A DNA stretch of 64,000 nucleotides from Aestuariibius violaceus. Lineage in GTDB: Bacteria; Pseudomonadota; Alphaproteobacteria; Rhodobacterales; Rhodobacteraceae. The stretch lies in the NCBI RefSeq assembly GCF_040779325.2, contig NZ_JBFONT020000011.1, positions 20,534 through 84,533 of the forward strand, read 5' to 3'. The position numbers were made by a program, and so were the translations under genes. The notes under the pieces are model-generated. The model did no database searches. It worked only from the letters and a program-made list of their open reading frames with translations, and was not told the origin of the DNA. Positions 10,301 to 18,198 of this stretch are shown piece by piece. The first letter of the stretch is position 1, and every line of letters starts with the position of its first letter.

Positions 10301-10516
10301 GATAGCGGGGGCGGCGCCGTCATAGTCGGTTCGCACCGACAGAACCGGCTGGTCGACATCCGGCATCTCGCGCACATCCACCGCCGTTAGGGCGGCGAAG
10401 CCCGCAATCACGATCAGCAGATTAAGCACGATCCCTAGGATTGGCCGCGCGACGAAGAGGCGGGCGATGCCGCGTTGCCCTTGATCGTGTTGGAAATTGG
10501 AGTTGGCGACTGTCAC
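7364..10516 (-). CDS. RND efflux transporter permease (HAE-1/AcrB-like)
   Basis: A 1050-residue inner-membrane proton antiporter of the resistance-nodulation-division superfamily. It has an N-terminal helix, two large periplasmic loops, and helix bundles in each half. The proton-relay motif GMVVDDAIVVTENIV (the paired Asp of AcrB TM4) and the TM10 lysine in MAKNGILIVEF are intact, so it should be functional. Full length for the family. Its start overlaps the adaptor stop by 4 bases (ATGA). Substrates could be drugs, lipids or metabolites; the all-hydrophobic pattern without a Met-rich or metal-type TM4 argues against a CusA-type metal pump. Confidence 0.93.
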   Translation of the reverse strand: MTVANSNFQHDQGQRGIARLFVARPILGIVLNLLIVIAGFAALTAVDVREMPDVDQPVLSVRTDYDGAAPAIVDQEVTQVLEDALRSLDGLSDISATSSTGSSRITIDLSEGTDIDVAANEAREIVSETVRSLPEDIDDPIVTKSDSNSDPIIRLALSGDASIADMTEFAEGTLYDRLSEIDGVAEVTVRGAQNYEFRIVATMPSLLARGLTFEDLADALEVLRDDTPLGDVENSAQSITVRPASPEVTSETIEQLPVDATTRIGDIALVQYVPEDADSASRVNGETSVGVEITRQSVGNTLAISRAVNTALDDLRPVLPDGIELIVTSDDGIYIEASITEVARSIGIATLVVVFVIFLFLRSARATMIPAVTIPIALIGTVAAIWLTGFSVNTISLLALVLATGMVVDDAIVVTENIVRKRREGMGPLSAAVAGANEVFFAVISTTATLAAVFVPISFLPGQAGGVFSEFGYVLAFSVAISSATALTLTPIMAATLDPGAARAKKVRGSRPAPSRFERGFDRVVDAAIRAPLIIMGIAVGFAVIATGSFTTLPSAITPDEDRGFFLVAARGPNDATLSLMQEQVTEIEARLVPYLETGEIAAVQSLIGRGGTNNAFIVVRLADWVERDRPQQALMAELGDVLSDMPLVTVSTRSPNSLNIRGGGRGLQFAVTGTDIDEVTAAAGTLVEAMSGNATFVNPQLSAETVEAQMQVEVDADMASVLGLTPQEIIATVGEMIGGLEAISVFLDDTEVALRIVPGGGPPIDDPTDLASIFVTTDAGEFVPLSAAASLSTVVDPTSISREDGALAVTIQANLGADLDLGDAVAVMQEIAVDVLPSGTGITLLSEAASLQESESGMILVFGAAMLVVFLVLSAQFESFASAVVIMLTVPFGLAAAVMAIQLSGGSLNYYSQIGMVMLIGVMAKNGILIVEFANQLRAKGQDIDSAIRDAMRLRIRPVMMTMVSTVFGGLPLILSTGGGAEARIAVGWVIVGGLGFATLFTLSLTPVLYRRIAILGAEPGRAERRLQSEARGAGREAVVAESRPMETA

Positions 10517-11736
10517 AAACTTGCCCCCCGTTCCGCTAGGTCGGGGCGCACCGCAGACGACTCTTCGGAAGGCTCAGACATCACCCTAGGGGCAGCTGGA
10601 TCCTCTGGTTCGGAGGGCACGATCGCCACCCGGCTACCCGAGCGCAGCTTGTGCGCTCCTTCGGTCACGACGATGAGATCCTCCGCCGCAACGTCTGCCT
10701 CGATCCAGACCAAGTCGCCCTGACGATGGCGGATCGTCACCGGAACAGCCTCAACCGTATCGTCCTGGACCGCCCAGATATTCGGGCCGGTCCGGTTCCA
10801 GATCAGCGCGGTGCCTGGCGCCACGGCAAAAGGGTCCGAGATGTGCTCGACGCGAATGGCGAAGGTCATTCCAGGCCAGAAGACGCCATCCGTATTCTCG
10901 ATACGCGCTTCGACGGTCACGCTGCGGGTCGTCTCGTCGAGCCTGTTGTCATGGGTTGTGATGAGCCCTTCGAACACGCGGCCCGGTAAGGATGGTGTGC
11001 TGGCGAGGACGGTCTCTTCGATCGCGAGGAGGGGGATAGCCCGCTCCGGCAGTTCGAACACGACGAGTATAGCCGCAGTGTCTTCGACACGCGCCACGGT
11101 GTCACCTGTCGACAGCATATCACCAACGGAGACATCGGATAGGCCGAGCCGTCCTGAGATCGGTGCCCTGATGGTCCGTTCGTCCAGTTCTGCCTGCGCC
11201 TGTCGCAGTTCAGCTTCGGCGATAGCCATGTCCGTGCTGGCCTCGGCTAGGGTGACATCGGTGACTACCGAGTTCCCGGAGCTACGCAGGCTTTCGTAGC
11301 GCGCAAAGGTGTTCTGCGCCTCCGCGAGCGCAAGCTCTGCCGTCTCGACGTCGATCTCCTCGGTTCGCGCTTCCAGTCGAACGAGGGCCTCTCCCACCGC
11401 GACAGTCGTGTTCGCAGTGAGATGGATCTCGACGACGCGCCCGGACACCTCGCTTATCACCGTGCTGCTGTGCAGCGCGTCGCCGGTTCCGATGGCGTGC
11501 AACATGTCGGTGTACGGCTCCACCGAAAGGGGACCAGCGACGACGGTTGTCTCGGCCTGCCGCCTGTCACGGGTTCCACCAGGAGCGCGACCTGATCTTT
11601 CTGAGTCAATTTCTGCTGACTGATCGATCTCGCCAAGCCGCAACGCATCGGGGACGCCAAACGCGTAGACCCAAGCGCTGACGAGGATCGCAGCGGCGAA
11701 TATGCCCTGCATGAGCGTCCTAATTACCGTCGTCAT
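10513..11736 (-). CDS. RND periplasmic adaptor (membrane fusion protein)
   Basis: A 407-residue adaptor that links the RND pump to an outer-membrane channel. An N-terminal membrane anchor (MQGIFAAAILVSAWVYAFGV) is followed by a biotinyl-lipoyl-like domain (VSGRVVEIHLTANTTVAVGE), an alpha-helical hairpin, the second lipoyl half (RTIRAPISGRLG) and beta-barrel segments. The start at 11736 has GGAGG eight bases upstream; the frame extends further to 11826 but that would run into the Rieske gene. No outer-membrane TolC-type gene is in the window, so the pump must borrow one. Confidence 0.9.
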   Translation of the reverse strand: MTTVIRTLMQGIFAAAILVSAWVYAFGVPDALRLGEIDQSAEIDSERSGRAPGGTRDRRQAETTVVAGPLSVEPYTDMLHAIGTGDALHSSTVISEVSGRVVEIHLTANTTVAVGEALVRLEARTEEIDVETAELALAEAQNTFARYESLRSSGNSVVTDVTLAEASTDMAIAEAELRQAQAELDERTIRAPISGRLGLSDVSVGDMLSTGDTVARVEDTAAILVVFELPERAIPLLAIEETVLASTPSLPGRVFEGLITTHDNRLDETTRSVTVEARIENTDGVFWPGMTFAIRVEHISDPFAVAPGTALIWNRTGPNIWAVQDDTVEAVPVTIRHRQGDLVWIEADVAAEDLIVVTEGAHKLRSGSRVAIVPSEPEDPAAPRVMSEPSEESSAVRPDLAERGASL

Positions 11737-11797
11737 CCGTATCGCCTCCGTTGGCCGAGTGTCGGGGCCGCCCGTGCACTTTCTGCACGCGTGGCGC

Positions 11798-12379
11798 CTA
11801 TGCGAGAGACAGCAAAACTGCGTCATCCGAAGTGGTGAGGTGGTAGTCGGGGATGGGCAGGTATTCGTCCTCCGAAGCGCCCGCGATGCCGCGACCCGTC
11901 GGGTCGAAGAAGGAGGAATGGCGGTCGCGCAGGTCGGTGCAGGCGAAGGGCGTCTCGGGGTTTCCGGTCAGGCCGATGGCGCTTCCGCGATGGGTGCAGA
12001 GGAGGGTGACTACTAAGTAGCGTGGGTCCTGCACGGTGCCCGCGCGGTCGTTGATCTCGCCGAAGGCAATCTGCTCGTTGGTTCTGTAGTGGACGGCGAC
12101 ATACTGGATCATTCCCGTCTCGGAATAGGCCGGGTCGTCGGTTGGGCGCGCGATGACAGCGACTTCACCGGGTTCCAGCTCGGAGATGTCGACCTCGACC
12201 GTACCGCCGTCGACTTCGATCAGTCGGTCCTCGCCGATAGGGCGGTCTGTCGGGATGCCTTCCCAATCGACGAGCGTGACGGGTTGCGCATTCAGGAGCG
12301 CGGGGCAGAACACACCGGTGGAAGAGGCGCCGACGGTGGCAATGACGTGGATGACATGGCGACGCGTCAGTTTATGCAT
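11798..12379 (-). CDS. Rieske-like iron-sulfur protein with altered second cluster motif
   Basis: A 193-residue protein resembling the Rieske subunit of cytochrome bc1. The N-terminus has a twin-arginine pattern (LTRRHVIHV) and a hydrophobic stretch, as in true Rieske proteins. The first ligand pair is present as C128-T-H130 in LLCTHRGSAIG, without the disulfide cysteine usually found here. The second pair is abnormal: instead of CPCHGS, the segment reads FACTDLRDRHSSFFDPTGRG, so C147 and H154 are separated by six residues instead of two. The following FDPTGR is canonical. It may hold an unusual cluster or none. It overlaps the b561 gene by 8 bases, pointing to a joint role in envelope electron transfer. 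Confidence 0.78.
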   Translation of the reverse strand: MHKLTRRHVIHVIATVGASSTGVFCPALLNAQPVTLVDWEGIPTDRPIGEDRLIEVDGGTVEVDISELEPGEVAVIARPTDDPAYSETGMIQYVAVHYRTNEQIAFGEINDRAGTVQDPRYLVVTLLCTHRGSAIGLTGNPETPFACTDLRDRHSSFFDPTGRGIAGASEDEYLPIPDYHLTTSDDAVLLSLA

Positions 12380-12986
12380 TCTCTTTCTCCTTTCGAGGTT
12401 GGAATGTCATCCGGGACAGCGTGCCGTCCCGGCCTTGCAGGGCGTGCTTGAGCACACCGGCGAGATGCAGGCCCACGAGCGCGAGCAGGACCCATTTTAG
12501 GGCGAAGTGGGCGAATAGCAGGGCCTCGCCGGCATCTGATCGTGCAAAGCTCTGGCTCACCGGCAGTGCTAACGCTGTGTGGCCGAGTGCCGAAGCCGCG
12601 ACATAGCCGGTCGCTGCCATGGCGATCAGCGTCACGTAGAGCCCGAGATGGGTGAAGGCCGCGAGGCGCCGCTCCCATACCGCGTGGTCCGGGTCGGCCG
12701 GGAGAGGCGACGCGAAGAAGCGGACGACAAACCGCAGGGCCACGACGAGGATCAGGATCTGGCCCGATACTTGGTGGACCCAGATCGCGGCCCGTTCGGC
12801 GAGGTCCGCAGAATAGGCGAGACCGGAGCCGACCAGGGCGACCAACAGTGCCGCCGTGAGCCAGTGCAGCGTGATCTGCAGCGGTGTGTACCTCGCCGAC
12901 GCGTGTGAGGGTTCGGTCTCGTCGGCAGGCGGCATACCCCACTTCTCCCTCAAAGGGACGACCCGTCTGGGAACTCCGCGGCTCAC
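12372..12986 (-). CDS. Cytochrome b561-type membrane protein
   Basis: A 204-residue, four-helix membrane haem b protein. Candidate haem-ligating histidines are H41 (ITLHWLTA), H71 (WVHQVSGQ), H113 (FTHLGLY), H160 (FAHFALKW) and H174/H181 (GLHLAGVLKH), the usual b561 spacing. It would move electrons between the quinone pool and periplasmic partners. I choose the GTG at 12986, which overlaps the YHYH stop as GTGA and has GGGGAG nine bases upstream; a Met at 12935 is the alternative. It is embedded between the YHYH and Rieske-like genes with overlaps on both sides, so the three are probably made in fixed ratio. Confidence 0.87.
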   Translation of the reverse strand: MSRGVPRRVVPLREKWGMPPADETEPSHASARYTPLQITLHWLTAALLVALVGSGLAYSADLAERAAIWVHQVSGQILILVVALRFVVRFFASPLPADPDHAVWERRLAAFTHLGLYVTLIAMAATGYVAASALGHTALALPVSQSFARSDAGEALLFAHFALKWVLLALVGLHLAGVLKHALQGRDGTLSRMTFQPRKEKENA

Positions 12987-13942
12987 CGGCAGTACTCCCC
13001 GCTCACGACCTGGCCGCCATTGGTGACGGTGCGCGTCGTGAAGTCGTAGCAGCCGGGGCTCTCAGAGGGGGCGTAGCGGATGTAGTAGTCTTCGCCCTCG
13101 TAGGTGTAATCCATACTCCGGCTTCCGTCGGCGCTCTCGGTGAAGACGAGACCCTCGACACCGCCACGCGGAGGCCGGCCCGGGTCGACGCCACCGCCGT
13201 CCGCCGTCGTCAGGGCCCGCACCCGTGGCAGCGCGTCGAAGGCGGCGACCTCGCCCATGAGGCATTGCACGATGTAGGGCGCGCCTTCGGAGGTGTGGTA
13301 GCGATATCCGAACGTCTCGTCCGGCTGGCCGTTGCAGATGTCGAGGGCGCCGTCCGGGATCGCGGTTCCGTCGGGGTTCAGGCGACCGTAGATCGGATAG
13401 CCGTCGAAGGCCCAGCCGATGATCGCGTCGGGACCGGCATTCTCCATCTGTGCGATCATGCACACCGGCTCGGCGTGATAGTGATAGTCGTCGCCGCGCC
13501 CCTCATGGCCGCCGCAGGCATCGAGCTGGCCGGTCTGGACGGTGTCGTGATGCGCCTGGTGGTGGGCCAGGTCCGTTTGGCTCATCTCACCGCCGGCCGT
13601 GTAATCGAAGATGGGCACGCCGTTCACCGCGACGCCGAGCGCTGAGTCCCGGGTCAGTGGCACGGTTCCCGGCACCGGATCTAGCAGGACTGGAACCGCG
13701 TAGTCGGCGGGGACAGGCACCTGCTCGTTCGTGCCGGTGATGCCGGTCATCATCTCGTGGTCAGGATAGGTGTCCGATCGAAGGACGGCATGCGCGTCGC
13801 TGCAGGTGACGGTGACGCTGTCGTCAAATCCCGCGTCAGCGACGGAGGCAGCGATTGCCTCGCAATGCTCACCATGGGCCTGGGCTTCACCGGTAAGGGC
13901 GAGGCCGCCGAGCATAACGGTCAGGAGGTGGCGATAGATCAT
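12983..13942 (-). CDS. Secreted YHYH-domain protein (first copy)
   Basis: A 319-residue exported protein with a signal peptide (HLLTVMLGGLALTGEAQA) and a YHYH domain: DDYHYHAEPVCM, then IIGWAFDGYPIYGRL, and a C-terminal cysteine-bearing block (DICNGQ and YIVQCLMGEV). Histidine clusters such as AHHQAHHD near residue 125 could bind metal. The start at 13942 has AAGGAG seven bases upstream, better than the Met at 13957. The final segment (GCYDFTTR, SGEYCR) adds two more cysteines. Function is not established for the family; the coupling to cytochrome b561 and a Rieske-like protein suggests a redox or metal-related role in the periplasm. Confidence 0.82.
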   Translation of the reverse strand: MIYRHLLTVMLGGLALTGEAQAHGEHCEAIAASVADAGFDDSVTVTCSDAHAVLRSDTYPDHEMMTGITGTNEQVPVPADYAVPVLLDPVPGTVPLTRDSALGVAVNGVPIFDYTAGGEMSQTDLAHHQAHHDTVQTGQLDACGGHEGRGDDYHYHAEPVCMIAQMENAGPDAIIGWAFDGYPIYGRLNPDGTAIPDGALDICNGQPDETFGYRYHTSEGAPYIVQCLMGEVAAFDALPRVRALTTADGGGVDPGRPPRGGVEGLVFTESADGSRSMDYTYEGEDYYIRYAPSESPGCYDFTTRTVTNGGQVVSGEYCR

Positions 13943-13987
13943 TGCGTGCTCCTTCATCAGTTGCGGTTCTGGTTTCCCGAAGCGATC

Positions 13988-14629
13988 TCATTCGACGGTG
14001 AGGCGGCAGAGGATCGTATTGTCTCGCTTCAGATCCGGTCCCCAGATGAACTGAGCTTCGGGAGACCAGGCGATCCGGTCGTAGCCGTCCTTCGGATCGA
14101 CGGCGGCCGGGGAATAGATCGTGGCCTGGGGCCAGTCCGAAGCGTCGGAGCCGGGCAAGTCCCATCCGTCCGGCTCCTCTGCGATGTCGAAGCCACACGC
14201 CCCTTCCCCTGCGACAGGGCTGGCCTCGGCTGCGCAGGCCGGGTCGAGCGGGGCGGCGTGGATGACTTGGCACAGCCAGTCCGCGCCGGACAGGGCGACG
14301 GGGCGACCGGCAGCATCGACGATCTGAAGGATAACCCCACCATCGCCCATCTGCTGACGGCGCGTGCCGATGTATTCGAGTCCGGTATCGTCCTCGATGA
14401 AGTCGCGGGCGACGAGGCCGATCGTAAAGGGTCGTTCTGCCTCGAAAGCAAAGCTCTCGGCGTTGAAAGACCGTTCGGTAGTGATCGGCACGCTGTCCTC
14501 GGCGATCGGGATGCCGTCGATCCGCATCTCGAACCAGTTGTCGGCCCAGACGTCGGCCTGGAAGGTCTCGGCGCGCAACGTGGTCGGACCGAGGGCGGTG
14601 AGACACATGGCAATCGGAATGAGGCGCAT
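13988..14629 (-). CDS. Secreted protein of unknown function
   Basis: A 213-residue protein with a signal peptide (MRLIPIAMCLTALGPTTLRA). The mature part is mostly beta-rich and acidic, with WADNWFEMRIDG near the start and FIWGPDLKRDNTILCRLTV at the end. These end segments resemble carbohydrate- or galactose-binding-like jelly-roll proteins that accompany YHYH proteins, but I cannot name the family with confidence. Four cysteines in the middle could form disulfides. It lies 45 bases upstream of the YHYH gene and 33 bases after the EF-hand gene, all on one strand, so it belongs to the same operon. Confidence 0.72.
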   Translation of the reverse strand: MRLIPIAMCLTALGPTTLRAETFQADVWADNWFEMRIDGIPIAEDSVPITTERSFNAESFAFEAERPFTIGLVARDFIEDDTGLEYIGTRRQQMGDGGVILQIVDAAGRPVALSGADWLCQVIHAAPLDPACAAEASPVAGEGACGFDIAEEPDGWDLPGSDASDWPQATIYSPAAVDPKDGYDRIAWSPEAQFIWGPDLKRDNTILCRLTVE

Positions 14630-14662
14630 GGGTTATCCTTCCTTGTCGAAGCTGAGATCAGT

Positions 14663-15229
14663 TCAGTCGCGGACTCGTCGTGAGGCGCGGTCCTCTAACG
14701 TCAGAGCGTTGTCACCGTCCCGGTCTAGGCGGGACACGGTATCGCCGAAGCGGGTATCGATCTCGTCTGCGGTGATCGCGCCGGAGCCATCGGCATCGAG
14801 GTCTTGGAACCGATCGACGATCCGCTCCCGGATGCGGGCGATGTAGATCGGCTCAAACTCTGTAAGGGAGAGGCTGCCGTCGCCGTCTGTATCGGCATCC
14901 GCGACCTCGGACGCGAGAAAAGCGTCGATCTCGTCCTGCGAGACGGTCTCGCTTCCGTCGGCATCGAGTTCTGCAAAGAGCGTGCGGAGGTTGCCAGGGC
15001 CGAACACACCAACCAGACCGCTCCGTTGCGCCCGGCTGCGGCGGCTATGTCTAACGTCGCCGGCACGTTCGCCGCGAGCCTGCGCGGGCGCCAGCCGCTC
15101 GTTTGCAGACGGTCCCGCAGGTTCTGCGGCCGGAGCGTCTGGACCGGGCACGCCCTGGGCAACGGCGAGCATCGCGCCCCCGGCCGCGAGTGTGGCAGCG
15201 ATGAAGATGGATCGTGTGAGGGTTCTCAT
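14663..15229 (-). CDS. Exported four-EF-hand calcium-binding protein
   Basis: A 188-residue protein with a signal peptide (residues 1-26, ending AVAQG), a Pro/Ala- and Arg-rich linker to about residue 75, and four EF-hand loops: DADGSETVSQDE (89-100), DTDGDGSLSLTE (113-124), DADGSGAITADE (145-156) and a weaker DRDGDNALTLED (169-180). It should bind calcium in the periplasm. The start at 15229 has AGGAGACATCC in front; the frame is open further upstream but lacks family features. It is the first gene of the envelope block and faces the response regulator gene, so the 192-base gap between them holds both promoters. Confidence 0.85.
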   Translation of the reverse strand: MRTLTRSIFIAATLAAGGAMLAVAQGVPGPDAPAAEPAGPSANERLAPAQARGERAGDVRHSRRSRAQRSGLVGVFGPGNLRTLFAELDADGSETVSQDEIDAFLASEVADADTDGDGSLSLTEFEPIYIARIRERIVDRFQDLDADGSGAITADEIDTRFGDTVSRLDRDGDNALTLEDRASRRVRD

Positions 15230-15421
15230 GGATGTCTCCTGTCTGAAGCGGAACGGTCTGCGATTGCTGCAACCGGCATGCTTGATCTGAGACTGGCCTG
15301 CCATGCATCGAAGACCTTTCCGAGCATGGCTTTGTCGCCAATCGTCGCGGGGGCGGGGGCCTGACACACTTCGCGACAAAACACCTGTCCGTAGCGCCGC
15401 GCCCTCCGCTAGATTGAGGCC

Positions 15422-16135
15422 GTGACCGAAGCCGAACCGCACATCCTCATCGTCGACGATGCCCGTGATATCCGAGAGCCACTCGGCCTCTACCTGCGCC
15501 GACACGGCTACCGCACGACGCTCGCCGCAGACGCTAGCGGAGCTCGGCGCGCGGTCGAGAAACGGGCGGTCGATCTGGCGGTGGTCGACGTGATGATGCC
15601 GGGTGAGGACGGGCTGTCGCTGACGCGCTGGCTGGTCGATCGGGGAGGACCGCCGGTCGTCCTGCTGACGGCGATGACCGAGGACGCTGACCGCGTTCTG
15701 GGCCTTGAACTCGGTGCCGACGACTATGTCGTGAAGCCGTTCTCGCCGCGTGAGTTACTCGCGCGCATCCGGGCTGTCCTGCGCCGGGCACAGCCACCCG
15801 GGGCCGAGGTCACGCTGGAGAAACGAGACTTCGGGGGCTGGTCGTTCGATTCTGCAGCCCGCACGCTTGCACACCAGAATGGGCGCACCGCCGCGCTGAC
15901 CTCTGGCGAGGCCCGCCTGCTCGCCGTTTTCCTCGACAATCCCCGCACTGTCCTCTCACGCGAACGTTTGCTCGACCTCACACAGGGACGCGAGGCGAAA
16001 GCATATGATCGGGCCATCGACAACGCGGTCGTACGTCTGCGCCGAAAGCTGGAGGACGACCCCGCGCACCCGCGACTGCTGGTGACCGAATGGGGCGGCG
16101 GTTATGCCCTGGCGGCCGATGTCACTGTACCCTAG
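15422..16135 (+). CDS. OmpR-family response regulator (no kinase nearby)
   Basis: A 237-residue regulator: receiver domain with D12-D13, phospho-acceptor D56 (VVDVMMPGEDG), T83 and K105 (YVVKPFSP), then an OmpR winged helix with the end motif AIDNAVVRLRRKLEDD. Starts with GTG. It is divergent from the EF-hand to RND block, whose transcription it probably controls. OmpR-type regulators normally sit just upstream of their histidine kinase, but only about 40 bases remain before the ISKra4-type element. The kinase gene is therefore missing, likely deleted or displaced. Confidence 0.92.
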   Translation: MTEAEPHILIVDDARDIREPLGLYLRRHGYRTTLAADASGARRAVEKRAVDLAVVDVMMPGEDGLSLTRWLVDRGGPPVVLLTAMTEDADRVLGLELGADDYVVKPFSPRELLARIRAVLRRAQPPGAEVTLEKRDFGGWSFDSAARTLAHQNGRTAALTSGEARLLAVFLDNPRTVLSRERLLDLTQGREAKAYDRAIDNAVVRLRRKLEDDPAHPRLLVTEWGGGYALAADVTVP

Positions 16136-16137
16136 TT

Positions 16138-17645
16138 AATCAGAATCTACGGAGAGACCGTTCAATTCTATGGGGTCACGCCGCCTCAGCGATCTTGAAC
16201 AGCGGGAGCTTTGGGCTGATGAAAGCTGCCAGGTTCCCTTGGACGGGATGTTTCGGCAGATCGTATCGCGTGCTTTCGGACAGGTCTCCATTGAGCACCG
16301 CCGCGCGCGTTTTCAGCAGGTAGTGCGCTCCTGCGCGAGATCATCGCATCTGCTGCTTCTTGATGAAGCGCTTTGCGACGAGCCTGTTGACAGTTGCCTC
16401 CGCTGGGGACGTCGCGATCCGCGCGCCCGAGCGATACCGTGTGCCATAGTTGACGACCGAGCCCGTGTTCCTGCGGATGTAGGTCTGAAGCGTTTCAAGG
16501 CTTTTGTCCGTGCGTCTCTCCCAGATCGATACCATCTCTTGTTCACGCAAGTCCCGGCGCAACTCTTTCATGAGTGAGAGCGCTCGCCCCGCTTGCCCAT
16601 TCCAAAGCCGCCACTTGATCCTTTCTATGCTTTCGCCAAGTGAGGCCAAAGCCTCCGGCGCTGTGGCCGCAAGCTGGGCGAGAGGCTGGATCTTCATTGC
16701 GATATAAAACCAGTCCAGGATGTGCATCACAGGCTGTGGGAGCATACCGGATAGTCGTTTCAAACACTCCTCGCCATCGGAAATCACCGTGATGGTGCCG
16801 CGATCCGCGTAGCCTTGTCTTTTCAGGGCCGGGGTTGCGACGGCCTTCAGCTCTTTCGGTCGGGTCCCCTCGAACGCGAAGACCGGACCGGGAGAGCTGC
16901 TCCGCGCGCCACTGCCACAATGTCCAACAACGGCCTCGAAGGTGGGACCGAACTCATGTCTGACCAAGGGGATGTGGGCCGTGTCGACGTTGAAGACGAA
17001 CTCGCTGGCCGGATCGTCTGACATGTCCAACTCGAGCTGCTTCCTGTTTTGGTAGTCCAATGTCTCATGCCAATGTTGATGCCTTTCGGTGGTTTCAATG
17101 CGCTTTCCGACCGCCAACGTGCGATGGCGCAGTGTGGTGAAACGGGACGCTTTCTGGCCTGGCAAGAAGGTCGCCAACACCTCTGAAGCCTCTCTGTACG
17201 AGAACCGCGCGCCCATCTTGGCGGACAGTTCGAGCAGCTCAAGTGTCGCACGATCCGGGCAGATATCCGCCACTGGTGAAAAGCCGAAACATGTCCCGGG
17301 GTGGCAGGTCTGGCAGACAACCAGACGCGGAACGCTCAGCGATACCGGGCCAAACACGGTGAGCAGAGTGCGCTTGTTGTAGTCCTTGATCGGGAGCCGA
17401 CCTTCATAAGTTGGGCAGGCGCGGCAGTACCGGACCCAGAGGTCCAGCTCACGCTCGACAACGATCTGCTAGATCTGCGCCATGATGATCGACTTTCCGT
17501 CGTCGATCCTGCAGCCCACGCAGCCCCTTGTCAGACCATCGAGGTCCTTCGTGACCATAAATTCCTTGCGATAGTCGTCGCCGGCCGGGCCGACCGCTTC
17601 CAGTGTGATGCGCCAGTCCATGTGTGCCTCCGTTCTGAAACCTGG
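16138..17645 (-). mobile_element. ISKra4-type insertion sequence, decayed
   Basis: Bounds are approximate: the element lies between the OmpR gene's stop and the point where scpB-like reading begins near 17639. The two outer ends share a short CAGAA followed by GGAG at comparable depth, at best a weak terminal inverted repeat, and no target duplication was found. It contains one transposase gene, now broken by two stops. Missing scpB 5' sequence on the far side suggests a deletion next to the element. Confidence 0.65.
16176..17621 (-). pseudogene. ISKra4-family transposase with two in-frame stops
   Basis: Reading from the ATG at 17621 (GGAGG just upstream) gives one continuous frame of 482 codons to a TGA at 16176-16178, interrupted twice: TAG at codon 51 (17469-17471) and TGA at codon 427 (16341-16343). 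Family signs are the N-terminal MDWRITLEAV, the zinc-like CxxC segments (YCRAC, VCQTCHPG), the AKMGARFSYREASEVL block, the catalytic-region ISDGEECLKRL and HILDWFYIAMKIQ, and VNRLVAKRFIKKQQMR. The second stop replaces the tryptophan expected after QQMR, a TGG to TGA change; after it AGAHYLLKTRAAVLNGDL continues the family. A separate restart at 17357 gives 338 residues, unlikely to be active. Confidence 0.85.
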
Positions 17646-18091
17646 CGCGCGTGGTGGGGCAGGGGGTCTCGGTCGATCTGCTCATCGAGGATTTGGGCGC
17701 CGATCTGGAGGGGCGATCTTTCGAAGTGGCGAAGGTTGGCGGTGGTTGGATGCTGCGCACCCGGTCCGCCTTCGCACCGGCGATCCGCGCAGCGGCGGAT
17801 CTCGGCGAACACGCCCTCGATCTGCGCGAGTGTGATGTCGCGGTCCTCGCCGCGATCACTTATCACCAGCCAATCACGCGGGACGGGCTAAAGGACATCT
17901 TTGGGAAGGAGATCAGCCGCGACCTGATCGGGCGGTTGCACGCGCGTGGGCTGATCGGGACCGGACCAAGGTCGCCACGGGGTGGGGCACCCTACATCTA
18001 TATGACGACCGAGCAGTTCCTGGTGGCGTTTGATCTGCAGTCGCTGCAGGACTTGCCAGATCGTGAACAGTTGGAGGAGGCTGGGTTATGA
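17639..18091 (+). pseudogene. scpB-like gene lacking its 5' end
   Basis: The protein part matches ScpB, the winged-helix subunit of the SMC-ScpAB chromosome condensation complex: VAKVGGGWMLRTR, then VAVLAAITYHQPITR, FGKEISRDLIGRL and MTTEQFLVAFDLQSLQDLPD. The N-terminal 60 or so residues expected of ScpB are missing, and the frame runs up to a stop at 17636-17638 at the IS junction. The GTG at 17651 could start a 146-residue product with only a partial first winged helix. It appears to be an accessory paralogue, not the housekeeping scpB, because no scpA or usual neighbours are present. Could still be expressed as a short protein. Confidence 0.7.
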
Positions 18092-18198
18092 AGGGCTGAA
18101 TTCTTGCGCCCTATGGGTCAATCTACGAACTTAATAGTGGGCAATTCGTGATTTCTCTGTTGGACATTTCGTGAGACCTTAAGTAGGCATCCCGTGAC

